A DNA stretch of 64,000 nt from Algibacter amylolyticus (GCF_014202225.1 NZ_JACHGE010000002.1:428636-492635), one strand, 5' to 3'; positions 9,158-18,652 are shown, counted from the first letter of the stretch. Program-made: numbers and translations. Notes: generated by a model from the letters alone, not told the origin.

Positions 9158-10497
9158 GTAAAAAACCTTGGCATTTAGATCGTCGTACGTTTATTAAAGG
9201 ATTAGGAGTAGCATGTATGCTGCCTTACTTTGAAAGTATGGCCATGAGTGGAGTTTCTAAGTTTCTAGAACCTGTAAAACCTAAACGACTGTGTTTTTTA
9301 TACTTTCCTAATGGTGTGGGCTTGCCACCTAAAGAAAGTGCATTTCATAAAAGTTGGAACTGGTTTCCAGAGGGCGAAGGTTCAAATTATAAACTAACTA
9401 ATTCCTTATCACCTTTACAAGCCTACAGAAACGATATCTCGATTATGGGAGGGTTAAGTCATCCATACAGTCGTAAAGTATTAGGTCATATTGCTGGCGA
9501 TACGTGGTTAACAGGAGGCGATTTACGTGGGGAGTACAAAAATAGTATTTCGGTCGATCAGGTTGCAGCCGAAAAACTTAGTAGATATACACGTTTTCCA
9601 TCATTATCATTATCTACCGATGGTGGCGTAGGTTACAAATCAAGAGTCTCAACTTTGTCTTTTAATTCATCAGGGCGACCAATTCCTTCCGAGCATCGTC
9701 AACGCGAAATTTTTGAACGTTATTTTTCTCCAAACGGAGGAGGTTCTACAAACGAAAGAAGAAAGAGTATTCATCAAGGAAAGAAAATAGTAGACTTGGT
9801 TTTAGAAGATAGTAAAAGTCTTCAAAAACGTTTAGGAGCAAATGATACCATGAAATTGGATGAGTATTTAACGTCTTTAAATCAAGTTGAAGAACAGGTT
9901 AAGCGAAACGAAAAATGGTTGAATGTACCTATGAAAGCATTTGATGCCAGTTTAATTAATATGGATGTCGATCCTACTGATGCACCACAAGATTATGTGC
10001 GTTCCATGATTGATTTAATGGTACTTGGTTTTCAAACGGATGCTACTCGGGTTATGACCTATATGATGGCACGAGAAGACGGCATGGGATTTGGCGATAA
10101 TTTCCCCAAAATAGCCTTAAAACTAAAAGGGCATCACAGTATTTCGCATGATAAAACAAAAGGACATTGGGAAGATTGGGGGCGTTTAGACCAGTGGTAC
10201 GCAAAGCAGTTTGCATATTTTATTGATAAAATGAAAAACACAAAAGATGAGAACGGTTCCCTTTTAGATAATACCTTAATTCTTTACGGTAGTGCTTGTA
10301 GTTCAACCCATAATGCTAGAAATTGTCCATTGGTTTTGGCTGGTGGTTCAAATTTAGGAGTAAATCATGGTAGCTACACAAAATTTAATGAAAAGGAAGT
10401 ACCCATGTCTAATCTATTTGTAAGCATGTTGAATAAAATAGATGTGCCTACCGAGAAATTTTCAGATAGTACCGGAACATTACCTTCAATTCTATAA
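9154..10497 (+). CDS. Tat-exported DUF1552 protein
   Basis: This 447-residue protein starts with a twin-arginine signal, DRRTFIKGLG (residues 9-18), followed by a hydrophobic stretch, so it should be folded before export to the periplasm. The body matches DUF1552, a family related in fold to alkaline-phosphatase or sulfatase-like proteins and almost always encoded next to DUF1592 cytochrome proteins. Its ATG overlaps the stop of the upstream gene by four bases (ATGA), suggesting translational coupling and a shared complex. The catalytic activity of the family is not known. A Tat signal hints at a bound cofactor or metal. Confidence 0.88.
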   Translation: MSKKPWHLDRRTFIKGLGVACMLPYFESMAMSGVSKFLEPVKPKRLCFLYFPNGVGLPPKESAFHKSWNWFPEGEGSNYKLTNSLSPLQAYRNDISIMGGLSHPYSRKVLGHIAGDTWLTGGDLRGEYKNSISVDQVAAEKLSRYTRFPSLSLSTDGGVGYKSRVSTLSFNSSGRPIPSEHRQREIFERYFSPNGGGSTNERRKSIHQGKKIVDLVLEDSKSLQKRLGANDTMKLDEYLTSLNQVEEQVKRNEKWLNVPMKAFDASLINMDVDPTDAPQDYVRSMIDLMVLGFQTDATRVMTYMMAREDGMGFGDNFPKIALKLKGHHSISHDKTKGHWEDWGRLDQWYAKQFAYFIDKMKNTKDENGSLLDNTLILYGSACSSTHNARNCPLVLAGGSNLGVNHGSYTKFNEKEVPMSNLFVSMLNKIDVPTEKFSDSTGTLPSIL

Positions 10498-10520
10498 AAA
10501 TTACAATTAAAACCAACTAA

Positions 10521-11855
10521 ATGACCAACAAGACTAAGATTCCTATAGTTAGCAAAGATTTATTATTTCCTTTTATAATTATAACAACATTATTTGCTTT
10601 ATGGGGTATTGCTAACGATTTAACTAATCCTATGGTATCGGCATTTAAAAAAGTAATGCCCGAATTGTCCAATATTCAAGCATCATTAGTGCAATTTGCT
10701 TTTTATTTTGGCTATTTTTTTATGGCTTTACCGGCAGCTCTATTTATTAGAAAGTTCAGTTATAAATCAGGAATTTTATTGGGTTTGTCGCTTTATGCCA
10801 TTGGTGCATTTTTGTTTTATCCAGCAGCTAAATATGAGGAGTATAATTACTTTTTAGTTTCCTTATGGGTAATAACCTGTGGTTTGGCTTTCTTGGAAAC
10901 TACCGCAAACCCTTTAGTATTAGCGTTAGGCGATAAACGGACAGCTACACAACGTTTAAATTTAGCGCAAGCATTTAACCCTGTGGGATCACTAACAGGA
11001 ATGATTATAGCATAAGTATTTGTGCTAGGTGCGCTACGTTCAGACGATTACACAGCAGAAGCTTATACAGCTTTATCATCAACCGAATTAGCTGCCGTAC
11101 GAGAAAACGATTTAGGCGTAATTAGTATTCCTTATTTAAGTTTAGGTATTTTGGTGCTAATCATTATGGCGGTTATATTTTTTACTAAAATACCAAAAAC
11201 GCCTGTAGAAGATAAAATGAGTTTGTCGGATTCATTTTCAAAATTATTTCAAAACAAAAGCTACGTAATGGGTGTTTTGGCACAAGCGGCTTGTGTAGGT
11301 TCTCAAATTATGTGTTGGACCTATATTTTTCAGTACGTCGATAATTTAAACGATAGCACGGGTTGGAACCTTACAGCAACGAATTACAATGTAGCGGCTA
11401 TGATTTTGTTTTTATCTGGACGATGGATTGGTACCGCTTTAATGAAAAAGGTAAACCCGCCAAAAGTTTTAGGGATTTTTGGAATGGGAGGCGCCATAGC
11501 TAGCATTGGAGCCATAGTGTTACCGGGCATGATGGGCTTATTATCTTTAGTGTCAATTTCAATATTTATGTCCATTATGTTTCCTACTATTTATGGTATA
11601 GCCTTAAAAGATATGGGCGATGAGGCTAAAATAGGTTCTGCGGGATTAGTAATGGCTATTGTTGGAGGCGCGTTTATGCCTATTGCCCAAGCTGCAATTT
11701 TAGATTTAGGTGGCGACGGATTTAACGATTTAAATCTACTAGGATACATACCAGAAGTTAATATGTCTTTTATTTTACCGGCCTTATGTTTGGCTTTTGT
11801 AGGGTATTATGGTTTTAGTTCTTTAAAACGAATGAAAGCTCAAGAAACCAATTGA
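10521..11855 (+). pseudogene. FucP-like sugar MFS transporter interrupted by an in-frame TAA
   Basis: Two pieces in the same frame make one sugar:proton symporter of the FucP type. The first (10521-11015) has the N-terminal helices and motifs such as FALWGIANDLTNPM and LETTANPLVLALG. The second (from 11022) continues with the remaining helices and ends in SFILPALCLAFVGYYG. They are separated only by TAA at 11013-11015 and two sense codons before a GTG. Together they span 445 codons, close to the roughly 440 of FucP proteins. A single base change from AAA or CAA would explain the break. There is no frameshift or loss of sequence, and the downstream part still reads as intact protein, so the mutation is recent, suppressed, or a sequencing error. 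The gene lies 23 nt after the DUF1552 gene. Its likely cargo is a sugar released by the neighbouring enzymes. Confidence 0.85.
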
Positions 11856-11882
11856 ATTTAATACGGGTTAAAGTTAATTTTT

Positions 11883-13361
11883 ATGGTATCAATTTTTAAT
11901 GTAATTAAGTATAGAACCCAAATTTTAGGGGTAATTGCTACTGTTTTATTTCTTTTATCATGTAAAAAACAGGATAATAAAAAAGTTACTCAAAGTAAAG
12001 AACGCTTACCCAATATCATTTATATTCTAGCAGACGATTTAGGATATGGCGATTTAAGTTGCTACGGTCAGGAAAAATTTAATACACCAAACATAGATAA
12101 ATTGGCTTCTAAAGGTTTATTGTTTACTCAGCATTATGCAGGAAGTACCGTATGCGCACCTTCGCGTTCAGCATTGTTAACGGGTTTGCATACAGGGCAT
12201 ACGCCAATTAGAGGGAATAAAGAAGTTAAGCCAGAAGGGCAGCATCCTATTCCAGATGATACTTTTACTTTGGCCGAAGCTTTAAAAAAAGGAGGATATG
12301 TAACGGGTGCATTTGGTAAATGGGGCTTAGGTTATCCGGGTTCCGAAGGCGATCCTTTAAATCAAGGTTTCGATGTGTTTTTTGGTTTTAATTGTCAGCG
12401 ATTAGGGCATCATTATTATCCGTATCATTTATGGTCTAATAAGGATTCTATTGTTTTAAAGGGAAATGTAGGGCATAAAAAGGAAGTTTATGCACCAACC
12501 TTAATTCATAAGCAATCTTTAGAGTTTCTAGAAAGAAATAAGGACACCACATTTTTTATGTACGTACCTACAATTATTCCTCATGCCGAATTAGTGGCGC
12601 CCGATTCTATAATGGCTAAATATAAAAGCAAGTATTTACCCGAAAAGCACTTTAAAGGAACAGATGGTGGAGCAGTTTATAGACAAGGTAGTTACGAATC
12701 TCAACCAGATGCGCATGCTGCATTTGTGGCCATGATTGAGGTTATGGATAATCAGGTGGGCGAAATAATAGATAAGCTTAAAACTTTAGGTATTGAAGAA
12801 AATACTCTTGTTATTTTTACTTCAGATAATGGACCACATACCGAGGGTGGTGCAGATCCTAAATACTTTAATAGTAATGGACCACTTAAAGGAACCAAAA
12901 GAGATTTGTACGAAGGTGGTATTCGCGTACCTATGATAGCCAAATGGCCAGGTAAAATTAAAGCAGGAAGAAAAACAGATTTAGTCTCGGCGTTTTGGGA
13001 TGTGTTTCCAACATTTTCTGAAATAGCAGAATTACCCATACCAAATAATTTAGATGGTATTTCATTTCTTCCAACTTTATTAAACAATCCTGAGCGACAA
13101 AAGCATCATGAGTATTTATATTGGGAGTTTCATGAAAAAGGGGGTAGGCAAGCCGTTAGAAAAGGGGATTGGAAAGCTGTAAAGTATAATGTTTTAAAGC
13201 ATCAAAATGCACCAATTCAGCTTTATAATCTTTCAGAGGATATTGGAGAAGAACATAATGTGGCTAAGAAATACCCAGAGGTTGTTAAAGACATGGAGGG
13301 TATTTTAAAAGAGGCTAGAACCCAGTCGGATGTATATGAATTCGACCAAGTTTCTTTTTAA
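11883..13361 (+). CDS. Family S1 arylsulfatase lipoprotein
   Basis: This 492-residue enzyme hydrolyses sulfate esters, probably on a sulfated glycan. An N-terminal hydrophobic segment ends in the lipobox LLSC (Cys at about residue 27), placing it on a membrane facing the periplasm or surface. The metal-binding opening ILADDLGYGDLSCYG (about 48-62) is present. The sulfatase signature C91-A-P-S-R-S-A-L-L-T-G has its cysteine in position for conversion to formylglycine. A second metal motif, TSDNGPHTEGG, and the substrate-side KGTKRDLYEGGIR motif are also intact. It follows the broken transporter by 27 nt. No sulfatase-maturating radical-SAM enzyme is in the window, so activation must rely on one encoded elsewhere. 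The exact substrate cannot be told from sequence. Confidence 0.92.
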   Translation: MVSIFNVIKYRTQILGVIATVLFLLSCKKQDNKKVTQSKERLPNIIYILADDLGYGDLSCYGQEKFNTPNIDKLASKGLLFTQHYAGSTVCAPSRSALLTGLHTGHTPIRGNKEVKPEGQHPIPDDTFTLAEALKKGGYVTGAFGKWGLGYPGSEGDPLNQGFDVFFGFNCQRLGHHYYPYHLWSNKDSIVLKGNVGHKKEVYAPTLIHKQSLEFLERNKDTTFFMYVPTIIPHAELVAPDSIMAKYKSKYLPEKHFKGTDGGAVYRQGSYESQPDAHAAFVAMIEVMDNQVGEIIDKLKTLGIEENTLVIFTSDNGPHTEGGADPKYFNSNGPLKGTKRDLYEGGIRVPMIAKWPGKIKAGRKTDLVSAFWDVFPTFSEIAELPIPNNLDGISFLPTLLNNPERQKHHEYLYWEFHEKGGRQAVRKGDWKAVKYNVLKHQNAPIQLYNLSEDIGEEHNVAKKYPEVVKDMEGILKEARTQSDVYEFDQVSF

Positions 13362-13532
13362 ATATGAAAAAATGGATTAATTCATATAGTGTAATTTATC
13401 ATTCTGAAATAAATTAAAGCATATGAATTATTGGTCTTATTCCCCATGTTTTTGATTGAAAAATCCGTATCATTAGATGATAAATCATATATTTTTAAAA
13501 AAATTATAACTAAACATTTCTAATACTTTATT

Positions 13533-14903
13533 ATGAAAAAAAGACAGTCGGTAAAACTAATTTTATTAGTGGCTATTCTAGGAATTCTAGGATGTGATAA
13601 TACAAAAAAAGATACCACGCCATGGGTAAGCTTGTTTGATGGTGAAACATTAAGTGGTTGGTCGGTTATAGGAGGAAAGGCCACCTATAAAGTTCAAGAT
13701 GGCGCTATAGTAGGAACTACAGTTAAAAATACGCCAAATACCTTTTTAAGGTCAGATAAACTTTATGGCGATTTTATTTTAGAGTTGGAATATAAGGTAG
13801 ATTCTTCAATGAATTCCGGTATTCAAATAAGGTCAAATAGTTTTCCTTATTACAAAAATGGAAGAGTACATGGCTATCAAATAGAAATAGATCCATCGGA
13901 TCGCGCTTGGAGTGCAGGTATTTATGATGAAGCTCGCAGAGGTTGGCTAAACCCGTTAACCAATAATCCTATTGCTCAAAAAGCGTTTAAACAAAACGAA
14001 TGGAATCACTATCGTATTGAAGCTATTGGCGATACCCTTAAAACGTGGATAAATGGCGTAGAAGCTTCGCATTTAATAGATGATAAAACGGCAAAAGGAT
14101 TTATTGGTTTGCAGGTGCATAGTATTCATAATACTCAAAAAGAAGGCACAGAAATTATTTGGAAAAACATTAATATTCTTACCGAGAATTTAGATAAATA
14201 CTCAAAAAACACATCTTTAAAGCCCGTTGTAACTAAAAACGCCTTAACCATTGATGAACAAAAAAATGGATGGAAATTACTTTGGGATGGTAAAACAACA
14301 ACAGGATGGAAAGGCGCTAAATTAAATGAGTTTCCTAAAGAAGGTTGGGTTATTGAAAATGGCGAATTAACCGTTTTATCTTCTGGAGGAGCCGAATCTA
14401 GAGCAGGTGGCGATATTGTAACCCAAGAGTTGTTTGGCGATTTTGAATTTAAAGTAGATTTTAAAATAACACCTGGTGCCAATAGCGGGATTAAATATTA
14501 TGTAGATACCGAAATTAATAAAGGTCCAGGATCTTCAATAGGATTAGAATTTCAAATTTTAGACGATGACCTTCATCCAGACGCTAAGTTAGGGAATCAT
14601 GAAGGTAGCAGAACGGTTGGTTCATTATACGATTTAATACAAGCCGATCCTAACAAACACATGAACCCGATTGGCGAATGGAATACAGCACATATCAAAT
14701 CAAAAAACAATCATGTAGAACATTGGTTAAATGGTATGAAGGTTTTAGAATACGAACGAAAAAGTGAAGATTATTTAAAACTTGTATCGGAAAGTAAGTA
14801 TGTAAAATGGCCAAAATTTGGTGAGTTAGATAAAGGACAAATCTTATTGCAAGATCATGGTGATAGAGTGTCTTTTAAAAACATTAAAGTAAAATCGTTA
14901 TAA
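13533..14903 (+). CDS. Lipoprotein with two DUF1080 (3-keto-disaccharide hydrolase-type) domains
   Basis: The 456-residue product has a lipoprotein signal (ILGCDN, Cys at about residue 21). Two related jelly-roll domains follow, at about residues 30-225 and 245-456. Each opens with a W-x-x-L-(F/W)-D-G-x-T pattern (WVSLFDGETLSGWS and WKLLWDGKTTTGWK) and includes a NSGI(Q/K) segment and a late W-N-x-(Y/A)-x-I element. DUF1080 proteins include hydrolases that cleave glycosides already oxidised at C3. The next gene, 11 nt downstream, encodes a Gfo/Idh/MocA oxidoreductase, the enzyme type that performs such oxidation. The tandem arrangement could give two specificities or one catalytic and one binding domain. 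A 171-nt gap with a loose inverted repeat (13379-13387 with 13421-13429) precedes it and may hold a secondary promoter. Confidence 0.88.
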   Translation: MKKRQSVKLILLVAILGILGCDNTKKDTTPWVSLFDGETLSGWSVIGGKATYKVQDGAIVGTTVKNTPNTFLRSDKLYGDFILELEYKVDSSMNSGIQIRSNSFPYYKNGRVHGYQIEIDPSDRAWSAGIYDEARRGWLNPLTNNPIAQKAFKQNEWNHYRIEAIGDTLKTWINGVEASHLIDDKTAKGFIGLQVHSIHNTQKEGTEIIWKNINILTENLDKYSKNTSLKPVVTKNALTIDEQKNGWKLLWDGKTTTGWKGAKLNEFPKEGWVIENGELTVLSSGGAESRAGGDIVTQELFGDFEFKVDFKITPGANSGIKYYVDTEINKGPGSSIGLEFQILDDDLHPDAKLGNHEGSRTVGSLYDLIQADPNKHMNPIGEWNTAHIKSKNNHVEHWLNGMKVLEYERKSEDYLKLVSESKYVKWPKFGELDKGQILLQDHGDRVSFKNIKVKSL

Positions 14904-14914
14904 ACTAAAACCAT

Positions 14915-16258
14915 ATGAGCAGTAGAAGAAATTTTATAAAAAAAGCCGCAGCAGGAACAGCTGGAATTGCATTAGGAAGCACAGCAAACGCCATGTCTGC
15001 AAAAAGTTACTCAAAAATCTTAGGGGCTAACGATCGTATTCATGTGGCAATTCAAGGTCTTGGGCGTCGATACCAAGCCTATTTAGGCGCCATTGCAGCA
15101 AAAGATAGTAATGTGGAATTGGTGTACTTATGCGATGTCATGAAAAGCCAAAGAGATAAGGCAGCCCAAGTGGTGTTAAAGGGTTTAAATATTAAACCAA
15201 CGCTAGAAAACGATATTCGAAACGTAATAAACGATAAAAAGGTAGATGCTATTTTCATGGCTACACCAGATCATTGGCATGCACCCGGAGCATGTATGGC
15301 AATGCAAGCAGGTAAACATGTTTATTTAGAAAAACCATGCAGCCATAACCCGAAAGAAGGAGAGTTGTTGGTAGCCTATCAACAAAAATATAACAGAATG
15401 GTGCAAATGGGTAACCAGCAGCGTTCTTCTTTGCAATCGCAAGAAATTATAAAGGATATCCATAATGGTATTATTGGCGATGTTTATGAAGCCACGGCCT
15501 TTTATACTAATAGTCGAGGCGCAGTGCCACACCAAACTAAAACAGCACCGCCAGAAGGTTTAGATTGGGATCTTTTTCAAGGTCCAGCACCTCGAAGAGC
15601 GTATACCGATAATACATGGGATTACAATTGGCATTGGTACGGTTGGGATTATGGAACAGCCGAAATGGGTAATAATGCAACCCACGAATTAGATATTGCA
15701 CGTTGGGCTTTAGATGTTATATATCCAGAGCGTGTTCATGTTAATTCGGGCAAATTTCATTATAAAGATGATGGTTGGGATATGTACGATACCATGGAAG
15801 CTACTTTCGAGTTTTCTGGCAATAGAAGCATTAAATGGGATGGACAAAGTAGAAATGGTTATAGAAAATTTGGAGCCGGCAGAGGTACTATTATTTACGG
15901 ATCGAAAGGCTGTGTCTTTATAGATCGTGATGGTTATAAATTATACGATCAAAAGAATAAAGTTTTAAAAGAAAACATTGTTAAAGGTATTGAGTCTGGA
16001 AATTCCCTTGGTGGCGGTGGTCAACTTTCAACAAACCATACATTAAACTTTTTTGAAGCCATAAGAGGAAAGGCGCCCTTAACGTCTCCAATAGAACAAG
16101 GCGTTATCAGCCAGATGCTTACGCACTATGCAAATATTGCTTCAAGAATTGATGATGCTTTCGAGGTAGACGAAACGACCGGACGTATTTTTAATAGAGA
16201 AGCCATGAAGCTATGGTCTAGAACTTACGAACCAGGTTGGGAAATTAAGCCTGTGTAA
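14915..16258 (+). CDS. Tat-exported Gfo/Idh/MocA family oxidoreductase
   Basis: This 447-residue NAD(P)-dependent sugar oxidoreductase carries a twin-arginine signal, SSRRNFIKKAAAGTAG (residues 2-17), so it is exported folded and with its nucleotide bound. The Rossmann fold starts with AIQGLGRR and an acidic CDV at the end of the second strand. The family EKP motif (LEKPCSHNP) supplies the catalytic lysine, and GNNATHELDIARW supplies the conserved histidine. Exported members with tightly bound cofactor are known from glycosidases that work by redox chemistry and from 3-keto-glycoside pathways. The DUF1080 gene just upstream supports C3 oxidation of a sugar as the role, and the cytochrome-like protein at 5528 could re-oxidise the cofactor. 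Both points are inferences. Confidence 0.88.
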   Translation: MSSRRNFIKKAAAGTAGIALGSTANAMSAKSYSKILGANDRIHVAIQGLGRRYQAYLGAIAAKDSNVELVYLCDVMKSQRDKAAQVVLKGLNIKPTLENDIRNVINDKKVDAIFMATPDHWHAPGACMAMQAGKHVYLEKPCSHNPKEGELLVAYQQKYNRMVQMGNQQRSSLQSQEIIKDIHNGIIGDVYEATAFYTNSRGAVPHQTKTAPPEGLDWDLFQGPAPRRAYTDNTWDYNWHWYGWDYGTAEMGNNATHELDIARWALDVIYPERVHVNSGKFHYKDDGWDMYDTMEATFEFSGNRSIKWDGQSRNGYRKFGAGRGTIIYGSKGCVFIDRDGYKLYDQKNKVLKENIVKGIESGNSLGGGGQLSTNHTLNFFEAIRGKAPLTSPIEQGVISQMLTHYANIASRIDDAFEVDETTGRIFNREAMKLWSRTYEPGWEIKPV

Positions 16259-16530
16259 TTTTAAAACAATAGTTTAAGGTCGCTTGGTATTAATATTTAG
16301 AGGTATTTACTACCAAATTGTAACCTCCTTAGTTTTGCTATAACCTGATAGTATACGCGGTTTATAAGGCTTTTTAAGCGGTAAAAGTCATTTTACAACC
16401 TTATTGCGGTCAATTTTCGCGTCATAAGTAATCTTTTATTTATCTTACTTTGTTTAATTAGAAAACAAGGTTTAAGAGCCAGTTTTTTCAATTTAAACCA
16501 AACATTAAACTAATAAAAGATAATTAAATT
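16259..16530. promoter_or_regulatory. Intergenic region upstream of the uronate genes, with a small palindrome
   Basis: This 272-bp gap separates the oxidoreductase from the mannonate genes and probably holds a new promoter. GTAAAA and TTTTAC flank GTCA at 16381-16396, forming a small inverted repeat. TTACTTTG at about 16447-16454, roughly 75 nt before the ATG, resembles but does not match the Bacteroidota -7 box TAnnTTTG. No terminator with a T-run is obvious. Confidence 0.3.
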
Positions 16531-17349
16531 ATGAATGATATGTTTTTTAACATAAGCAATAAAGTAGCCATAGTTACCGGTGGAGGCGGCGTTTTAGGTG
16601 GCAGTATTTCCAAACATTTAGTAAAAGCAGGCTGTAAAGTAGTTGTATTAGATATACGCGAGGAAAACGTAAATACACGCGTAGCCGAATTGAAAGCATT
16701 AGGAGGAGAAGCTATTGGGTTTGTGTCTAACGTGTTGGATGTAGAAGAGATGAAAAGCACTAGAAAAAAAATTCTTGATGCTTGGGGAAGTATAGATATT
16801 TTAATTAACGCAGCAGGCGGTAATTTACCAGGAGCAACTCTTACCGAAGAGCAAACCGTATTTGATATGAAGATTGAAGATTTTGAAAAAGTAACCAACC
16901 TAAATTTAAATGGTACCGTGTATCCGTGTTTAGTTTTTGGCGAAGCTATGGCAAATAACGGTAAAGGGAGTATTATAAATGTGTCGTCAATGGCTACGCT
17001 GAGTGCTATAACTCGAGTTCCAGGGTATTCGGTTGCAAAAAGCGGTATCGATATTTTTACAAAATGGCTTGCCATGGAATTAGGAACTAAATTTGGCGAA
17101 AAAGTGCGTGTAAATGCAATCTCTCCAGGATTTTTTATTGGCGATCAAAACAGAAAAGTTTTAATTAATGACGATGGCTCTTACACCGAAAGAAGTAAAA
17201 AAGTATTGGCTAGAACCCCAATGAAACGTTTTGGCGATATAAATGAATTAAACGGAATGGTTCACTTTTTATGTTCTGATGCGGCTAGTTTTATAACCGG
17301 AACCATTATTCCTATCGATGGTGGTTTTAGTTCGTTTAGTGGTGTTTAA
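16531..17349 (+). CDS. SDR-family oxidoreductase, probable D-mannonate oxidoreductase
   Basis: This cytosolic 272-residue short-chain dehydrogenase has the cofactor motif TGGGGVLGGS (about residues 14-23), the NAAGG motif, and a catalytic Ser with Y-S-V-A-K (GYSVAKSG, about 170). It ends in the usual GG-F-S segment. The gene for mannonate dehydratase starts 11 nt downstream. In Bacteroidota this SDR type commonly replaces UxuB and interconverts D-fructuronate and D-mannonate, which the dehydratase then turns into 2-keto-3-deoxygluconate. That assignment rests on context, because SDR sequence alone does not give the substrate. With GH115, GH154 and GH105 enzymes nearby, glucuronate from the polysaccharide is the natural source. 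Confidence 0.82.
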   Translation: MNDMFFNISNKVAIVTGGGGVLGGSISKHLVKAGCKVVVLDIREENVNTRVAELKALGGEAIGFVSNVLDVEEMKSTRKKILDAWGSIDILINAAGGNLPGATLTEEQTVFDMKIEDFEKVTNLNLNGTVYPCLVFGEAMANNGKGSIINVSSMATLSAITRVPGYSVAKSGIDIFTKWLAMELGTKFGEKVRVNAISPGFFIGDQNRKVLINDDGSYTERSKKVLARTPMKRFGDINELNGMVHFLCSDAASFITGTIIPIDGGFSSFSGV

Positions 17350-17360
17350 AACTAATTAAC

Positions 17361-18572
17361 ATGGAACTAAAAAAAACATTAAGGTGGTTTGGTGAAAAAG
17401 ACCCCATAAGTTTAGCCCAAATTGCGCAAACGGGCGCTAAAGGTGTGGTTACTGCATTACACCATATTCCTAATGGAGAGGTTTGGACGGTAGAGGAAAT
17501 ATTAAAAACAAAAACCAATATAGAGTCTTACGGACTAACGTGGGATGTTGTGGAAAGTTTACCTGTAAGTGAAGCTATAAAAAAAGGAAAACCAACGCGC
17601 GATGCCATTATAAAAAACTATAAAGAAAGCGTAAAGAATCTTGGTAAATGCGGGATAACGACTATTTGCTATAATTTTATGCCTGTATTAGATTGGGCAC
17701 GAACAAGCTTAAGTTATACCTTGCCAAATGGCACAGAAGCTATGTATTATCAAGCCGATTTGTTTGCAGCCTTTGATATTTATATTTTAAACAGACCACA
17801 AGCTTTAAAGGATTATACCGAAGCCCAAATAGCAGGTGCCGAAGCTATTTACAAAACCTTGAGTAAAAAAGAAATTCAAGACATTGCCTATAATATTATT
17901 GTTGTTACACAAGCTTTTATTGATGGTGCCGTTGGCGAAGATGAAAAAGAACCTGTTAAACTATTTTTAGCGTTATTAGCGGAGTATGATGGTATTGATA
18001 AAGCAAAATTACGAGAACACTTTGCGTATTTTTTAAATGAAGTGATACCAACCGCCGAGGAATACGGTGTAAATTTAGCAGTTCATCCAGATGATCCTCC
18101 ATTTCCGTTGTTAGGATTACCTCGTATTATGAGTATTCCTGAAGATTTTGAGTGGCTAACTAAAGCGTGCCCATCGTTAAATAACGGGATTACCTTTTGC
18201 ACAGGATCCTTAGGTGCTCGTAAAGACAATAACCTCCCTTCAATATTTGAAAAATTTGCAGATCGAGTGCATTTTTTACACCTTAGAAGCACAAAAATAT
18301 TGGATAATGGAGACTTTTATGAAACTGAGCACTTAGATGAAAGTGTAAATCTAGCTGCTGTTATGAAAGAGATAATACAAGAGCAAATACGAAGAAAAGC
18401 AAGTGGAAGGCAAGATTACAACATACCTATTAGGCCAGATCATGGGCATAAAATGTTAGATGATTTTAATAGAAAGTCTAACCCAGGTTACCCGCTAATA
18501 GGAAGGTTAAAAGGACTTGCAGAATTAGCAGGACTAGAAACAGGAATGCGATATTTAATGGGTAACGATTAA
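17361..18572 (+). CDS. uxuA: Mannonate dehydratase
   Basis: This 403-residue cytosolic enzyme removes water from D-mannonate to give 2-keto-3-deoxy-D-gluconate. The opening TLRWFGEKDPISL and the GVVTALHHIPNGEVW segment are typical of UxuA, as are the later metal-site regions AVHPDDPPFPLLGLPRI (about 234-250), FCTGSLGAR and RPDHGH. Its length matches the family. It follows the SDR gene by 11 nt and ends at a hairpin terminator shared with the convergent sensor gene. Glucuronate isomerase (UxaC) and the KDG kinase and aldolase, needed to complete the route, are not in the window. Confidence 0.95.
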   Translation: MELKKTLRWFGEKDPISLAQIAQTGAKGVVTALHHIPNGEVWTVEEILKTKTNIESYGLTWDVVESLPVSEAIKKGKPTRDAIIKNYKESVKNLGKCGITTICYNFMPVLDWARTSLSYTLPNGTEAMYYQADLFAAFDIYILNRPQALKDYTEAQIAGAEAIYKTLSKKEIQDIAYNIIVVTQAFIDGAVGEDEKEPVKLFLALLAEYDGIDKAKLREHFAYFLNEVIPTAEEYGVNLAVHPDDPPFPLLGLPRIMSIPEDFEWLTKACPSLNNGITFCTGSLGARKDNNLPSIFEKFADRVHFLHLRSTKILDNGDFYETEHLDESVNLAAVMKEIIQEQIRRKASGRQDYNIPIRPDHGHKMLDDFNRKSNPGYPLIGRLKGLAELAGLETGMRYLMGND

Positions 18573-18606
18573 AAGATAGTATAAACTTAAACTAGTTTGT
18601 TTATAT

Positions 18607-18638
18607 AAAAAATGCGCACTAATCAATGCGCATTTTTT
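18607..18638. terminator. Bidirectional intrinsic terminator
   Basis: The arms AAAAAATGCGCA (18607-18618) and TGCGCATTTTTT (18627-18638) enclose an 8-nt loop. It lies between the convergent uxuA and HTCS genes, and T-runs exist on both strands. Confidence 0.9.
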
Positions 18639-18652
18639 GTTTTATTAAGTTT

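Noticed and set aside
11013-11015. Recoding of TAA as a sense codon in this organism
   Set aside because: TAA ends many other intact genes in the window, for example araB, uxuA and GH154, so a changed genetic code is not credible.
13379-13429. Inverted repeat AATTCATAT/ATATGAATT as a terminator
   Set aside because: The stem is all A/T except one pair, the loop is 33 nt and no T-run follows. It may be chance.
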